From: CAYPIE01 sp964410665 | GTDB lineage: Bacteria; Planctomycetota; Planctomycetia; Gemmatales; Gemmataceae | Direction: 5' to 3' | Length of the DNA stretch: 64,000 nt | Assembly (NCBI GenBank): GCA_964410665.1 | Contig: CAYPIE010000008.1 | Coordinates: forward strand, 1 to 64,000 | Shown: positions 45,995 to 54,955 of the stretch, piece after piece | Layout of the letters: each line of letters begins with the position of its first letter | Position numbering within the stretch: position 1 is the stretch's first letter | The notes under the pieces: generated by a model | The model's input: only the letters and a program-made list of their open reading frames with translations | What the model was told of the DNA's origin: nothing | Databases searched by the model: none | Made by a program: the position numbers and the translations under genes

Positions 45995-47381
45995 GCCGAC
46001 GCGACGCCAAATCCTGCAGACCTGCTCGACCGGCTTCGGCGCCGTCGCCCTCTCTGGACTGATGAGCAGCTGGGCCGCCGCGACGCCCCACTTCCGCCCG
46101 CGGGCCCGGCACGTCATCTTCTGCTTCATGTCCGGCGGCGTATCGCAGGTTGACTCTTTTGACCCCAAGCTCAAGCTCAAGCAACTCAACGGCCGGCCGA
46201 TGCCAGTCAAGGTCGAGCGGACCCAGTTCAACAACAACGGCAACGTCATGGCCAGCCCGTTCCGCTTCGTTCGTTCTGGCAAAAGCGGGCTACCGGTGAG
46301 CGATATCTTTCCCTGGATCGCCGGCGTTGCGGATGAGTTGGCCGTCATTCGTTCGATGACCACCAGCGTCAACGAGCACGCCCAGGGCAACTTCTTCATG
46401 CACTCCGGCTTCCCATTTATGGGCCACCCTAGCGCCGGCGCCTGGTGCGCATATGGCCTGGGCAGCGCGAACGACAACCTGCCCGGCTACGTCGTGCTGC
46501 AGAGCGGCAACGCCGTTGCACCGCACGGAGGAGTGTCACTTTTTAGCAACGGCTTCTTACCCGCCCAGCATCAGGGTTCCATCTTCAAAGCCGACCGGCC
46601 TGACGCGGTTCGCAACATCCAACCGCTCGGCCTCCGCGGAGATCAGCGACGACGGCTCGACTTTGCGCGGTCGTTCGACCAGACGTTTCTGCAAGCATCC
46701 GCGGGGGATGACCAGGTCGAGGCCGCCATTCGCAACTATGAGACCGCCTTCCGCATGCAGTCGGCAGTCCCCGAGCTGTGCGACATCTCCGGCGAGTCCG
46801 AGCAAACCCGCCGCCTCTACGGCCTGGACTCGACCGACCGCGAGAAGGCCGCCTATGCTCGCCAGTGCCTGCTGGCTCGACGACTGGTCGAGCGAGGGGT
46901 CCGCTTCATCGAGCTCAGCTGCCTGACCAAGGGGATCGGCGCCGGTGGCGCCGCGAATCCCTGGGACCAACACGGCGAACTCAAGAAGGGCCACAGCGCC
47001 ATGGCCTTCCAGGTCGACCAGCCAATTGGTGCTTTGGTTAAAGACCTGAAAATGCGCGGATTACTCGATGAAACATTAGTAGTCTGGGCCGGCGAGTTTG
47101 GCCGCACCCCCTTCTCCCAGGGTAGCAATGGCCGCGACCACAATCCCTTCGGCTTTAGTGTTTGGCTGGCGGGTGGGGGTGTGAAAGGGGGCACTGCCTA
47201 CGGAGCCACGGACGAGCTAGGCTACCACGCGGTCGAGAATATCGCCACGGTCTATGACCTGTGGGCCACCGTGTTGTACCTGTTGGGGATCGATCACGAG
47301 AAGCTGACCTACCGACACGCAGGTCGCGACTTCCGTCTCACCGATGTGTTCGGCAACGTTCTCCACCCGGTAATCGCCTGA
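45984..47381 (+). CDS. DUF1501 family exported protein
   Basis: 465 residues from ATG 45984; AAGGAG lies 7 nt upstream inside the end of the previous gene, and the two frames overlap by 11 bp, a sign of translational coupling. The Tat-like signal is PTRRQILQTCSTGFGAVALSG. The mature part has the DUF1501 segments RHVIFCFMSGGVSQVDSFDPK (near the start), SVNEHAQGNFFMHSG, GLDSTDREKAAYARQCLLARR, and VVWAGEFGRTPFSQGSNGRDHNPFGF, which resemble a metal-dependent alkaline-phosphatase-like hydrolase. It pairs with the cytochrome protein upstream in nearly every planctomycete genome. The biochemical role is not known. Confidence 0.93.
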   Translation: MSAKPTRRQILQTCSTGFGAVALSGLMSSWAAATPHFRPRARHVIFCFMSGGVSQVDSFDPKLKLKQLNGRPMPVKVERTQFNNNGNVMASPFRFVRSGKSGLPVSDIFPWIAGVADELAVIRSMTTSVNEHAQGNFFMHSGFPFMGHPSAGAWCAYGLGSANDNLPGYVVLQSGNAVAPHGGVSLFSNGFLPAQHQGSIFKADRPDAVRNIQPLGLRGDQRRRLDFARSFDQTFLQASAGDDQVEAAIRNYETAFRMQSAVPELCDISGESEQTRRLYGLDSTDREKAAYARQCLLARRLVERGVRFIELSCLTKGIGAGGAANPWDQHGELKKGHSAMAFQVDQPIGALVKDLKMRGLLDETLVVWAGEFGRTPFSQGSNGRDHNPFGFSVWLAGGGVKGGTAYGATDELGYHAVENIATVYDLWATVLYLLGIDHEKLTYRHAGRDFRLTDVFGNVLHPVIA

Positions 47382-47399
47382 GGTCCGGTAACGCGGGAG

Positions 47400-47433
47400 C
47401 CGCAAGGAGTATTCATGCGAATAGTCCTTGCGG
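47400..47433 (+). terminator. Hairpin after the DUF1501 gene
   Basis: A 15-bp stem with one mismatch (CCGCAAGGAGTATTC with GAATAGTCCTTGCGG) and 4-nt loop ATGC lie 18 bp after the stop, followed by three T. Probable terminator of the cytochrome/DUF1501 operon. Confidence 0.65.
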
Positions 47434-47622
47434 TTTCACCCGATGGTTCGGATTCGCGGAATACCCGGTCTGTGGCCGGGACATCCTACGCGTCTACCAT
47501 CTCGCCAACAGACCTGTCTCGCATCATGCCCTTGAACGCCTGCAGCCACTCCTCGAAGCCCCCGGCACCCGTCATTACAAATAAATAAATATAATATTTA
47601 TATGTCAAATAATGTATTGTAA

Positions 47623-48894
47623 CTATTTCTTGGATGGAGGCATCACCTTGGTGCTCATCGCCCGGAACGGGATCGACCAGAGGAAGTGCGTCTGTAGATA
47701 GCGTCGTTTGCCATACGCATCGACATACCATACAGGCTTCGGTGGACCGACCGGCTCACGGAGAATCGGCCCGATCGATAAGTTCAAGGGCAAGGTGTTG
47801 GTCTGCCATTTGGGCAGATCCGGACGGGCCGAGCGTAATCCGACCGTGGCCCGGGCGTGGCACGACATGCACGAGGAACTCTGCTGGAATCCATGCTCGA
47901 TCTGCGTGTTTGCCAGGATGTTTGGATTCCCCTCGGCATCGTTGAACGCCGTTTGCGTGCCACGAAGGCGCATCGTCTGCCACTTGGTGCTTCGGGTCTC
48001 ATTGCGGATTCCCTCGCGACCCGAGGGTGGATTTACTCCGCGGGTGGTGGTGTCGACGGAATACTGCTCGGCGGTGCGTTCAAAGTCCACGTGCTCAAAA
48101 TCACACCAGAACCAGTTTGGCAGGTCGCGGGTGATGATGTGCAGAGCGCTGAGTCCCCACAGTTGTTCCCCGCCGTCACGACTCTTCACGGTGCGCCAGT
48201 GGTAGCGCGGCTTATCCGTCTCCTTGATACGGACCCAGCGGGCCTTCACCTCCTGAGCGTTGCGCGGGAAGACAAGTTCCTCGCCCGTGCGGAAACGCGC
48301 TTCGAGCCCCTCGATGCTATAGATCCCCTGGTCGCGGATGTAGTCGAACGTACCGCGGTTCATGCGGACTTCTACGCCACCCACGCCACCGTCCTCGACC
48401 GGATCAAACTTACCCGGAGGTCGGCCAGCATTGACCAGAAATTCGAGGCCCTTGCCAGGGTAGGGCTCAAACACCTTCGGTTGCACCTGGTCGCGGGGTA
48501 ATTGGTTCCATGCCACCGGCTTGACGCCGCGATCCCGATAGACTTCACTCTGATTCGGTGGGACGTAGATCACGCCGGCCCGTCCACCGTTGGCCATGGC
48601 CCAGGTTTCCCAGACCACTGGGCGATTCGGGTCATATTGCTTAAGCGTCGGTTTGTTTGGGTCGGGGAAGCCGGCCACACCGAGCTTGGCCTGACGGTTG
48701 AGCGCCAGAAACAATTGCCAGGCGTGCTCGGATGGGTTATTCATCGCCAGTGCCGTATCGCGGTCGCGGCCGCCCGGCAATGGGGGGTTCGTGTTCTTTG
48801 CAGCCGACTCTTGGGCAGGGGTTCCTGGCGGGTAGAAGACCCCGCCGATCGCCAGTAGGCCTGCCAGGGCTGCGATCGTGTTTCGCTTGAACAT
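47623..48894 (-). CDS. Exported c-type cytochrome-like protein of unknown function
   Basis: 423 residues from ATG 48894, with GGGAG 7 nt upstream and a signal peptide (TIAALAGLLAIGGVFYPPG). One heme-binding motif, SSCMSCHARATVG (C342, C345, H346), lies near the C-terminus. The N-terminal two thirds is rich in Trp and aromatic residues (HAWQLFLALNRQAK, PVVWETWAMANGG, LPNWFWCDFEHVDF) and matches no domain I can name with certainty; exported proteins of this build occur in several bacterial phyla. It may transfer electrons in the periplasm. The frame extends upstream to 49338 but without export signal or composition of a real gene. Convergent with the DUF1501 operon. Confidence 0.75.
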   Translation of the reverse strand: MFKRNTIAALAGLLAIGGVFYPPGTPAQESAAKNTNPPLPGGRDRDTALAMNNPSEHAWQLFLALNRQAKLGVAGFPDPNKPTLKQYDPNRPVVWETWAMANGGRAGVIYVPPNQSEVYRDRGVKPVAWNQLPRDQVQPKVFEPYPGKGLEFLVNAGRPPGKFDPVEDGGVGGVEVRMNRGTFDYIRDQGIYSIEGLEARFRTGEELVFPRNAQEVKARWVRIKETDKPRYHWRTVKSRDGGEQLWGLSALHIITRDLPNWFWCDFEHVDFERTAEQYSVDTTTRGVNPPSGREGIRNETRSTKWQTMRLRGTQTAFNDAEGNPNILANTQIEHGFQQSSSCMSCHARATVGLRSARPDLPKWQTNTLPLNLSIGPILREPVGPPKPVWYVDAYGKRRYLQTHFLWSIPFRAMSTKVMPPSKK

Positions 48895-49300
48895 ACCAGT
48901 CTCCCAAGCAACAAAGCCGGTCTCGAACGCCAACGCCGACGTCCAGGATTCCGTGGTGTAGTTTAACCGAGATCGTCCACTTTGAGTGCCACAAGTCTCG
49001 ACTGTGGCTGCCTTTGTGTAGTCAACCAACTGTACCAGTAAGATCGACTCGCCACGTCGATCTGCTTCCAGGTGTTTCCCGTCCAGATGCTTCGGTGAGG
49101 AAAAACGACCATCAACCTGTTGACTCGTCAGCCCGCTCGCATATTGTTGACAGTACGCTGATGGCATGTTCCCAGGCACGCGTTCCCCTCCTTCGCCAAC
49201 CCATTCATCGGATCGGTTTCGGGGAACCAGCCCACCCATGAGGCGTTGGACCCGGGCAGCCCACCACGGGGAACGCCTGCCCCTAGCAGAGGCTCTTTCA

Positions 49301-49597
49301 ATGGCCACTTTTATTGCGTTAATTTCCGAAACGGACAAGGGCGTGACCCAGTTTCAAAACACCGTTTCCCGTGCCAAGACATTTGTCGACGCCGCCGCCA
49401 AGCATGGCGCCCAAATCAAAGGGCAGTATTGGACTATGGGCGGCTATGATGGGGTGCTGATCTTTGAGGCTCCCGACGATGAGACCGCTTCTGCTATCAT
49501 GTGCCGGCTGTGCATGGATGGGGCAGTCCGCACCCAGACCCTGCGAGCGTTTGATGCCGCACAGATGGAGGGGATCCTGAAAAAGGCCGCCGGGTAG
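49301..49597 (+). CDS. GYD-domain protein
   Basis: 98 residues forming one complete GYD domain (PF08734): MATFIALISETDKGVTQF, a helix with Ala- and Lys-rich face (AKTFVDAAAKHGAQI), the name-giving segment WTMGGYDGVLIFEAPDDETA, and a terminal helix. The family has a ferredoxin-like fold and no established activity. AGAGG lies 8 nt upstream of the ATG. Cytoplasmic. It stands alone between an oppositely oriented cytochrome gene and a gene-poor stretch. Confidence 0.88.
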   Translation: MATFIALISETDKGVTQFQNTVSRAKTFVDAAAKHGAQIKGQYWTMGGYDGVLIFEAPDDETASAIMCRLCMDGAVRTQTLRAFDAAQMEGILKKAAG

Positions 49598-50317
49598 CAC
49601 TTCGGTGACCCCTGCCCTGTTACGGATCTCGACATCCATGACAGGGCCCGTTGTCCAGTCCTCGATGAATGGGCAACGACATGGCTCAACCGGCACTTTT
49701 GCCCGATTGCCTTCGCCGGATTCGCTGGCCGCTGCACACGGACCTGGTAGCTCCATCCGCAACCGGTCATCCTCTCGATCGGTAGGGCTCTGTCTCAGGT
49801 GTCCCTGCTCACTTGTTTCTACAAAAGCAGAGCAGGCAAAACTCCGGACGTTGCCGGACGTTTCCCGCACGTTTTGGGGACTTACCCGTGAATGACTTTT
49901 TTTCCCCTGTCGGCGAGATAGCATAAGCGAGCAGTGGTGAAGGAGGCAAAATCGCCGTTTTTTTGCCCATTCGGGAAAAAAACCGCCATGAATTGCCTTT
50001 TTCGTTATATATATTTGTATAGCAGGGTTCCCGCAATCGATCTGCCCCCGTCGGAAAGGACCGTTCGCGTGGTTGCAACCCAGTTTGTGGTCAACTTTCC
50101 GGCGAATGGCTGCTGCGTAGTGAATTGCTTAAATCAATGGTGGGCTTTTTGATCAAACCAGGAAAAACTGCCATATTGCCTCGTGGCGTGTCATGGCAAA
50201 GTCCTATGGGGGATGGATCGGCCTAACCGGTTCCCTGATGGGATCGCCCAGAAGCATAGGGCATCCCTGTGGCTCCGAGGGCCCCCGCTGCCCCATCGAC
50301 CTGATATGGAGCATTTC
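49598..50317. other. 720-bp gene-poor region with hairpin and short repeats
   Basis: No supportable gene. Contains three degenerate 10-11-bp repeats with CCGGACGTT/CCGCACGTT cores (about 49844-49875), a mainly A-T hairpin (49957-49983: GTTTTTTT-G-CCC pairing with GGG-AAAAAAAC, one bulged G, loop ATTC), and an AT-rich patch at about 50003-50030. One of these is probably part of the promoter region of the P450 gene. Confidence 0.5.
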
Positions 50318-51547
50318 ATGAAATCCGGCATCGGCACCACCCACTTCGGCAGCCGGCTGTTTGGCCCCGAGATGCTTGATGACCCCTACCCTATCTACCG
50401 GGAATTACGCGAAAACGACCCCGTTCACTGGGAGGAATCCTTGCAAACCTGGGTGCTCACCCGGTATTCGGATGTCTCCTCGGTCCTTAACGACAAACGC
50501 TTTTCGTCCAACCGTGTGTCCCAGGCCCGCGAACGCTTCCCGGATCCGGAATTGGCTCCGCTCTTCGACACCCTGGCACACCTCATGTTGCAACGCGATG
50601 AACCCGACCACGCCCGCCTGCGTGGGCTGATCCAGGCGGCATTCCTACGCACCTCCATCGAACAGTGGGAGCCCTCGATTCAGTCTCGAGTGCAGGCGTT
50701 GCTTGACACAGGACTCGCCAAAGGAAGCATGGATTTCATGCAAGAGTTTGCGGTCCCCTTACCCCTGCTCGTGATCTCGGAGATCGTCGGCATTCCCGCC
50801 CAGGACCGCCACCGAGTCAAAGCCTGGTGTGATGACTTCTCAAGAGTGGCCCTGAACTTCTACGCCCACATCACCCCTGAACAACTACGCCGCGGCCTCG
50901 ACAGCGTCCTTGCCTTCCGTGAATACCTTCGCGGCAAGGTCGACCCCTTACGCGTCTCGCCGAGTAAAGACTTGTTGACCTCGTTAGTGCAGGCCGAGCA
51001 CGAACACTCACGTTTGACGCTGGACGAGCTCCTCGCCAACGCTTTGTTGCTGATGAACGCCGGCAATGAGACGACAACCCAATTGTTAGGCAACGGGCTG
51101 GCCGCCTTGCTGCAGCACCCTGACCAGCTGCAAAAACTCCGTGATGATCGTTCGTTGATCCCCAACGCGGTGGAGGAGTTCCTCCGTTACGACAGCCCGG
51201 TTCAGTTCTTGGGCCGGGTCGCCAGCGAAGACGTCGAACTTCGAGAGAAGAAGATCCACCGTGGGCAGATCGTCTTGGTGATCATGGGGTCGGCTAACCG
51301 GGACCCGGAACAGTTTCCCGATCCAGATCGCCTCGACGTCACCCGCACTGGCAACAACCACCTCGCGTTCGGCCACGGCCGTCACTTCTGTGCCGGCTCA
51401 AATTTGGCTCGCCTCGAGGCTCGCCTGGCCTTCGGTACCATCCTCGATCGGCTAAAGACCATCGAACTGGAGACTACCGACTTGAAACGCCAGGACAACT
51501 TCAACCTCCGCGGCTTCCGCCACCTGCCCATCCGTATCGCCTCATGA
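50318..51547 (+). CDS. Cytochrome P450
   Basis: 409 residues from ATG 50318, chosen because GGAG lies 6 nt upstream; another ATG four codons earlier lacks a site. No membrane anchor, so a soluble bacterial class P450. The heme-binding loop is FGHGRHFCAGSNLARLEA (thiolate C358), the I-helix oxygen-activation segment is LLMNAGNETTTQLLGNG, and the ExxR of the K helix is in AVEEFLRYDSP. DEPDHARLRGLIQAAF is the C-helix region. It is close to CYP107-like bacterial enzymes in layout. It needs ferredoxin and reductase partners, none of which is nearby. Substrate unknown. Confidence 0.95.
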   Translation: MKSGIGTTHFGSRLFGPEMLDDPYPIYRELRENDPVHWEESLQTWVLTRYSDVSSVLNDKRFSSNRVSQARERFPDPELAPLFDTLAHLMLQRDEPDHARLRGLIQAAFLRTSIEQWEPSIQSRVQALLDTGLAKGSMDFMQEFAVPLPLLVISEIVGIPAQDRHRVKAWCDDFSRVALNFYAHITPEQLRRGLDSVLAFREYLRGKVDPLRVSPSKDLLTSLVQAEHEHSRLTLDELLANALLLMNAGNETTTQLLGNGLAALLQHPDQLQKLRDDRSLIPNAVEEFLRYDSPVQFLGRVASEDVELREKKIHRGQIVLVIMGSANRDPEQFPDPDRLDVTRTGNNHLAFGHGRHFCAGSNLARLEARLAFGTILDRLKTIELETTDLKRQDNFNLRGFRHLPIRIAS

Positions 51548-51740
51548 TCCCCACACTGTGCCTTTCGACATTTTGCGACGAGCGGGATCCGCAAGAGGAG
51601 ATCGTTGGCGTGGATTTACGCTACACTGCTCTCAGGGGGAACCACCCAAGCCTGGTCGTGACGCCTCAAAGGGTGTCGTCGAATGACCGCCGCACAGCGA
51701 CTCCTGATTCTGATGCCCCCCTTACCGGAGGCCTGTTGAT

Positions 51741-53243
51741 ATGCTGTATCCATCGATTCGCCTTGTCTTCCTCGTGGTGGCGATTTGTACGAGCTGGTCC
51801 GCTCGAGGGTCGGCGGATGAGGTCCCGCAGCCGACAACCAAGCCGAACGTCTTGTTCATCGCGGTCGATGACCTCCGGCCCGAACTCGGCTGTTACGGGG
51901 CGCGGGCCAAGACGCCGAACATCGATGCACTTGCCGCCTCGGGTCTGCAGTTCGACCGCGCTTACTGCAACCAGGCGGTCTGCGGCGCCAGCCGTACGTC
52001 GCTGATGACCGGCCTCTACCCCGAGTTCACCGGCGAGCGGACCTACCATGTTCAGGGCTGGCGCAAGCGCTGGCCGGACATCATCACCCTGAACCAGCAC
52101 TTTAAGGCGAATGGTTACACCACCATCGGCCTCGGCAAGATCTACCACGGCTCCCGCGGGCCGGGGGTCGACCCGGACAACTGGACCGAGTGGGTCACCG
52201 TCGGTGGCAAAGGATACGCCACCGCGGCCAGCCGTAAAGCCAAGCAAGCCAACCCGCGCGGTCGCGGCCCAGCTACCGAAGTGGCAGATGTCTCCGATGA
52301 TACGCATTTCGACGGCAACCGAGCGAAGGTGGGGGCAGCCCGCCTATACCAACTGGCCAACGCAGGCAAGCCTTTTTTTCTTGCGGTGGGTTTTACCAAG
52401 CCCCACCTTCCCTTTGTCGCACCGAAGAAGTATTGGGACTTCTATTCTCGTGACGCTTTTCCACTCCCCAGCAACCGCGGCGTACCACCTGGCTATCCAG
52501 CCTATGCCCGGAACGTCAACGCTGGCGAGCTGCGGGCCTACAGTGACGTGCCACGCGAGGGGACACCGGCAGACTTTCCTCAGGCCTTGAACCAACGGCT
52601 GATTCATGGCTATCACGCCTGCGTCAGCTACACCGACCGCAACATCGGGGTACTGCTCGATGCCCTGAACAACTCTGGAGCGGTGAAGAACACCATTGTC
52701 GTTCTCTGGGCCGACCACGGCTGGAAGCTTGGCGACCACACCAGCTGGTGCAAGCACACCAACTTCGAATGCGATACTCGGGTCCCGTTGATCATCCGCC
52801 ACCCCAACATGGCTTCGGCCCGGGGCAAGACCAATGCGTTGACCGAACTGATCGACCTGTACCCCACCCTGTGCGAACTCTGTGGCCTCAACCCACCTGC
52901 GCACCTGCAGGGCAAAAGCCTGGTCCCGGTGCTGGAGGATCCGAGCACACTGCACCGTACGTTCGCTTACTCCTCCTACCCGCACGGCAGGGGCAAGCAG
53001 CAAAAGGGTGTCATGGGCCATTCGATCCGCACTGCCAAGTACCGCTATACCGAATGGTGGGAGAAGAAGAGCGACAAGACTATCGTCGCAGTCCTCACCG
53101 ACCTAGAAGCCGATCCTGGCGAGACCACCGCGGTCAACGGCGAAACCCAGCTCAAGGACCGGCTCTCCCGCCAGCTCCGTAAACGTGTCCTGGGAGTACG
53201 GCAACGAAGCCAACAGCCGGACTGTAGCGTGCCAAGACGCTGA
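51741..53243 (+). CDS. Exported sulfatase, iduronate-2-sulfatase-like
   Basis: 500 residues with a signal peptide (LVFLVVAICTSWSARGSA). Metal site VLFIAVDDLRPELGCYG; formylglycine signature CGASRTSLMTGLYPE (C81). ADHGWKLGDH and FTKPHLPF also place it in the iduronate-2-sulfatase-like group, the same branch as the gene at 33407. GGAGG sits 8 nt upstream of the ATG. It releases sulfate from glycans outside the cytoplasm after maturation by a formylglycine-generating enzyme or anaerobic counterpart. It is the fourth sulfatase in 50 kb and stands without other carbohydrate genes immediately beside it. Confidence 0.93.
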   Translation: MLYPSIRLVFLVVAICTSWSARGSADEVPQPTTKPNVLFIAVDDLRPELGCYGARAKTPNIDALAASGLQFDRAYCNQAVCGASRTSLMTGLYPEFTGERTYHVQGWRKRWPDIITLNQHFKANGYTTIGLGKIYHGSRGPGVDPDNWTEWVTVGGKGYATAASRKAKQANPRGRGPATEVADVSDDTHFDGNRAKVGAARLYQLANAGKPFFLAVGFTKPHLPFVAPKKYWDFYSRDAFPLPSNRGVPPGYPAYARNVNAGELRAYSDVPREGTPADFPQALNQRLIHGYHACVSYTDRNIGVLLDALNNSGAVKNTIVVLWADHGWKLGDHTSWCKHTNFECDTRVPLIIRHPNMASARGKTNALTELIDLYPTLCELCGLNPPAHLQGKSLVPVLEDPSTLHRTFAYSSYPHGRGKQQKGVMGHSIRTAKYRYTEWWEKKSDKTIVAVLTDLEADPGETTAVNGETQLKDRLSRQLRKRVLGVRQRSQQPDCSVPRR

Positions 53244-53333
53244 CCGTATCGATCACTGAGATCGGTCAAGCGTAACGGGGAGTGAGCGTGAGTTTTGGGG
53301 ACAATGGCGGTGAAATACGGGGGAAAAATCGGG

Positions 53334-53963
53334 TCAATTCGGGGTGGACTGCGGGTGTTTTACCGCCACCAATTCCAGCGGGAAAGTGCCGGGGCGATTG
53401 AGCTCCTCCTCCATCCGTTCTTGGAAAACGCGGACCGAGGCAGCTTGCCGACCGTAGCCGGAGCAGACGCCCTCCAGGCCGAGCTCTGGGCAGCCGTTGC
53501 ACTCGCCGGCCTTGACCGCCCGCCGTTGGACTTGGAAGTAGCGATAGCAGAGCACCAGCGGCAGTAGCATGACCAGCACCAGCCACCACCAGGGGGTGGC
53601 CAGCAAAGCGAAGAGTAACGCCAGCCAAACACCAGTAGCGGCCCGCAACAGGTCCTTGGCCCAGCGTGGCCAGCGCTGGTACAGCCGAGGGTGGGAGGCA
53701 ACCAAGAGAGGCCCGGCCAAGCTTAGAAAGGCGGCTAGGACGACGACAGCTCCGGGCCCCCGGCTGAGGATGCCGCACAGGGTCCCCAGCAGACCAGCGT
53801 ACAGTAGCAGGCAGCTGCGGCAAACGTGCAACCTGCCGAAGCAAATGACGTTATGCCGAAAGCGATCACACAAAGGGCCGTGGGCAAATTGGAACCACCA
53901 AGTGTGCTGGTACCACAGCCGACGTTGCCACAGGCGGAAAGACCAACGGCGAAACCGCTTCAA
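53334..53963 (-). CDS. Cys-rich membrane protein of unknown function
   Basis: 209 residues starting with TTG, whose last base is shared with the stop of the YbjQ-like gene (TTGA overlap), so the two are translationally coupled. Two to four transmembrane segments can be seen (LLLYAGLLGTLCGILS, AVVVLAAFLSLAGPLLVAS, LALLFALLATPWWWLVLVML). Two cysteine groups flank them: CDRFRHNVICFGRLHVCRSC near residue 32, and CNGCPELGLEGVCSG near residue 155. These may bind zinc or an iron-sulfur cluster. No family recognised. It is the last gene of a three-gene operon. Confidence 0.65.
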   Translation of the reverse strand: MKRFRRWSFRLWQRRLWYQHTWWFQFAHGPLCDRFRHNVICFGRLHVCRSCLLLYAGLLGTLCGILSRGPGAVVVLAAFLSLAGPLLVASHPRLYQRWPRWAKDLLRAATGVWLALLFALLATPWWWLVLVMLLPLVLCYRYFQVQRRAVKAGECNGCPELGLEGVCSGYGRQAASVRVFQERMEEELNRPGTFPLELVAVKHPQSTPN

Positions 53964-54421
53964 AACTGACCACCCCGCTTGTCGAGGATCTGTGCAATCT
54001 CGTAGGCGATATTGCCCATTGCCCCGGTGGGAACATAGTGAATGATCGGCTTGATGACCACGGCGGTCCCATTGACGACGACCTGCGCATTCCCCTGGCC
54101 AGCGCCGGCCAGCTCATAGGTAATGTTGATGATGCCGTTGGCGCCTTGGCGTCCGGCCATGGTCATCATTTTGTCGATGGCTCGTTGGCGGGATTCATCC
54201 CCTAAAGCCGAGTAGGACTGTAATTCGCCGCCTGTAACCTGCTTACAGCTCATGGCGCAGTCCTGACCGAAGTCCTTGGCACGCACACTGATGCCCCAGA
54301 CCATGCCTTTGTACTCAATGATCTCATAGCCATCAAAGCCCTCCGCACCGGTCAGAAGGATCCGACCGTCTTTGATTTCCGGTCGGGTGCCGGCACAGAG
54401 TTGTTCACGGTCCAGTTGCAT
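53960..54421 (-). CDS. YbjQ/UPF0145-like protein
   Basis: 153 residues from ATG 54421, with GAGG 6 nt upstream; it overlaps the end of the preceding zinc-ribbon gene. The core matches the YbjQ (heavy-metal-binding-like, DUF74) fold: ILLTGAEGFDGYEIIEYKGM, GISVRAKDFG, and the helix-strand segment RQRAIDKMMTMAGRQGANGI followed by INITYELA and a terminal strand AVVIKPI. These form pentamers of unknown role. A family-atypical insertion with two Cys (CAMSCKQ) lies between strand and helix. Cytoplasmic, coupled to two membrane/zinc proteins. Confidence 0.75.
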   Translation of the reverse strand: MQLDREQLCAGTRPEIKDGRILLTGAEGFDGYEIIEYKGMVWGISVRAKDFGQDCAMSCKQVTGGELQSYSALGDESRQRAIDKMMTMAGRQGANGIINITYELAGAGQGNAQVVVNGTAVVIKPIIHYVPTGAMGNIAYEIAQILDKRGGQF

Positions 54422-54647
54422 CGTCGTCCTCGTGATAGCGATCGATATCGGGATGGTCGCGATCGAGTGGCGCGCCACAGACATTGCAGCGGGTCGCGTT
54501 CATAAGTTCCACCTGGACTACCTCATGGCACTTCGGACATCGATAGGATTTTCGCGACAGCGATGAACGGGCCCAAAGCAGGAGACCGAATGTAAGGATT
54601 GCCACGGCGATGAGGGCGTAGAAGAGCAAAATATAGAATCCTTGCAT
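54405..54647 (-). CDS. Small membrane-anchored zinc-ribbon protein
   Basis: 80 residues from ATG 54647, which has GGAGG 7 nt upstream (a GTG two codons earlier is too close to that site). One transmembrane helix (ILLFYALIAVAILTFGLLLW) precedes a zinc ribbon made of two CxxC knuckles, YRCPKCHEV and TRCNVCGAP, and an acidic tail. It is the first gene of the operon with the YbjQ-like and Cys-rich membrane proteins, and its stop lies 17 bp inside the next gene. Probably a scaffold or sensor; function unknown. Confidence 0.75.
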   Translation of the reverse strand: MQGFYILLFYALIAVAILTFGLLLWARSSLSRKSYRCPKCHEVVQVELMNATRCNVCGAPLDRDHPDIDRYHEDDDATGP

Positions 54648-54653
54648 CTGCAC

Positions 54654-54955
54654 GCCTCCAGAAGTGGTACCCGAGGAATCCGGTGAAACGCTTATGCTTG
54701 ATATATCGAAGCCTACGTCATGGACTAGAGGTGTGACAGATTCGTGGGATCCGCGACTGATCCCTGAAGGATCAGAGGGGCAGCCGACCAGATCGGTTGA
54801 CTCCGGCTTGGTCAGATGTGATAACTTTCATCATCACGACCAGGCCACTGAGTGATGTATCATGCGCGGCATGGCGAGCGGCTGCGGCCCCGGGTGGGAC
54901 CTTCGATTGCCGGGACATCGAGTAGGAGCGAAATCGCTCTCTAGAGGGTCAACCG
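54654..54955. other. Divergent intergenic region
   Basis: About 300 bp between the zinc-ribbon operon (minus) and the secreted protein gene (plus); both promoters should lie here. One small palindrome is visible at 54757-54775 (CTGATCC, 5-nt loop, GGATCAG). No gene seen. Confidence 0.45.
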
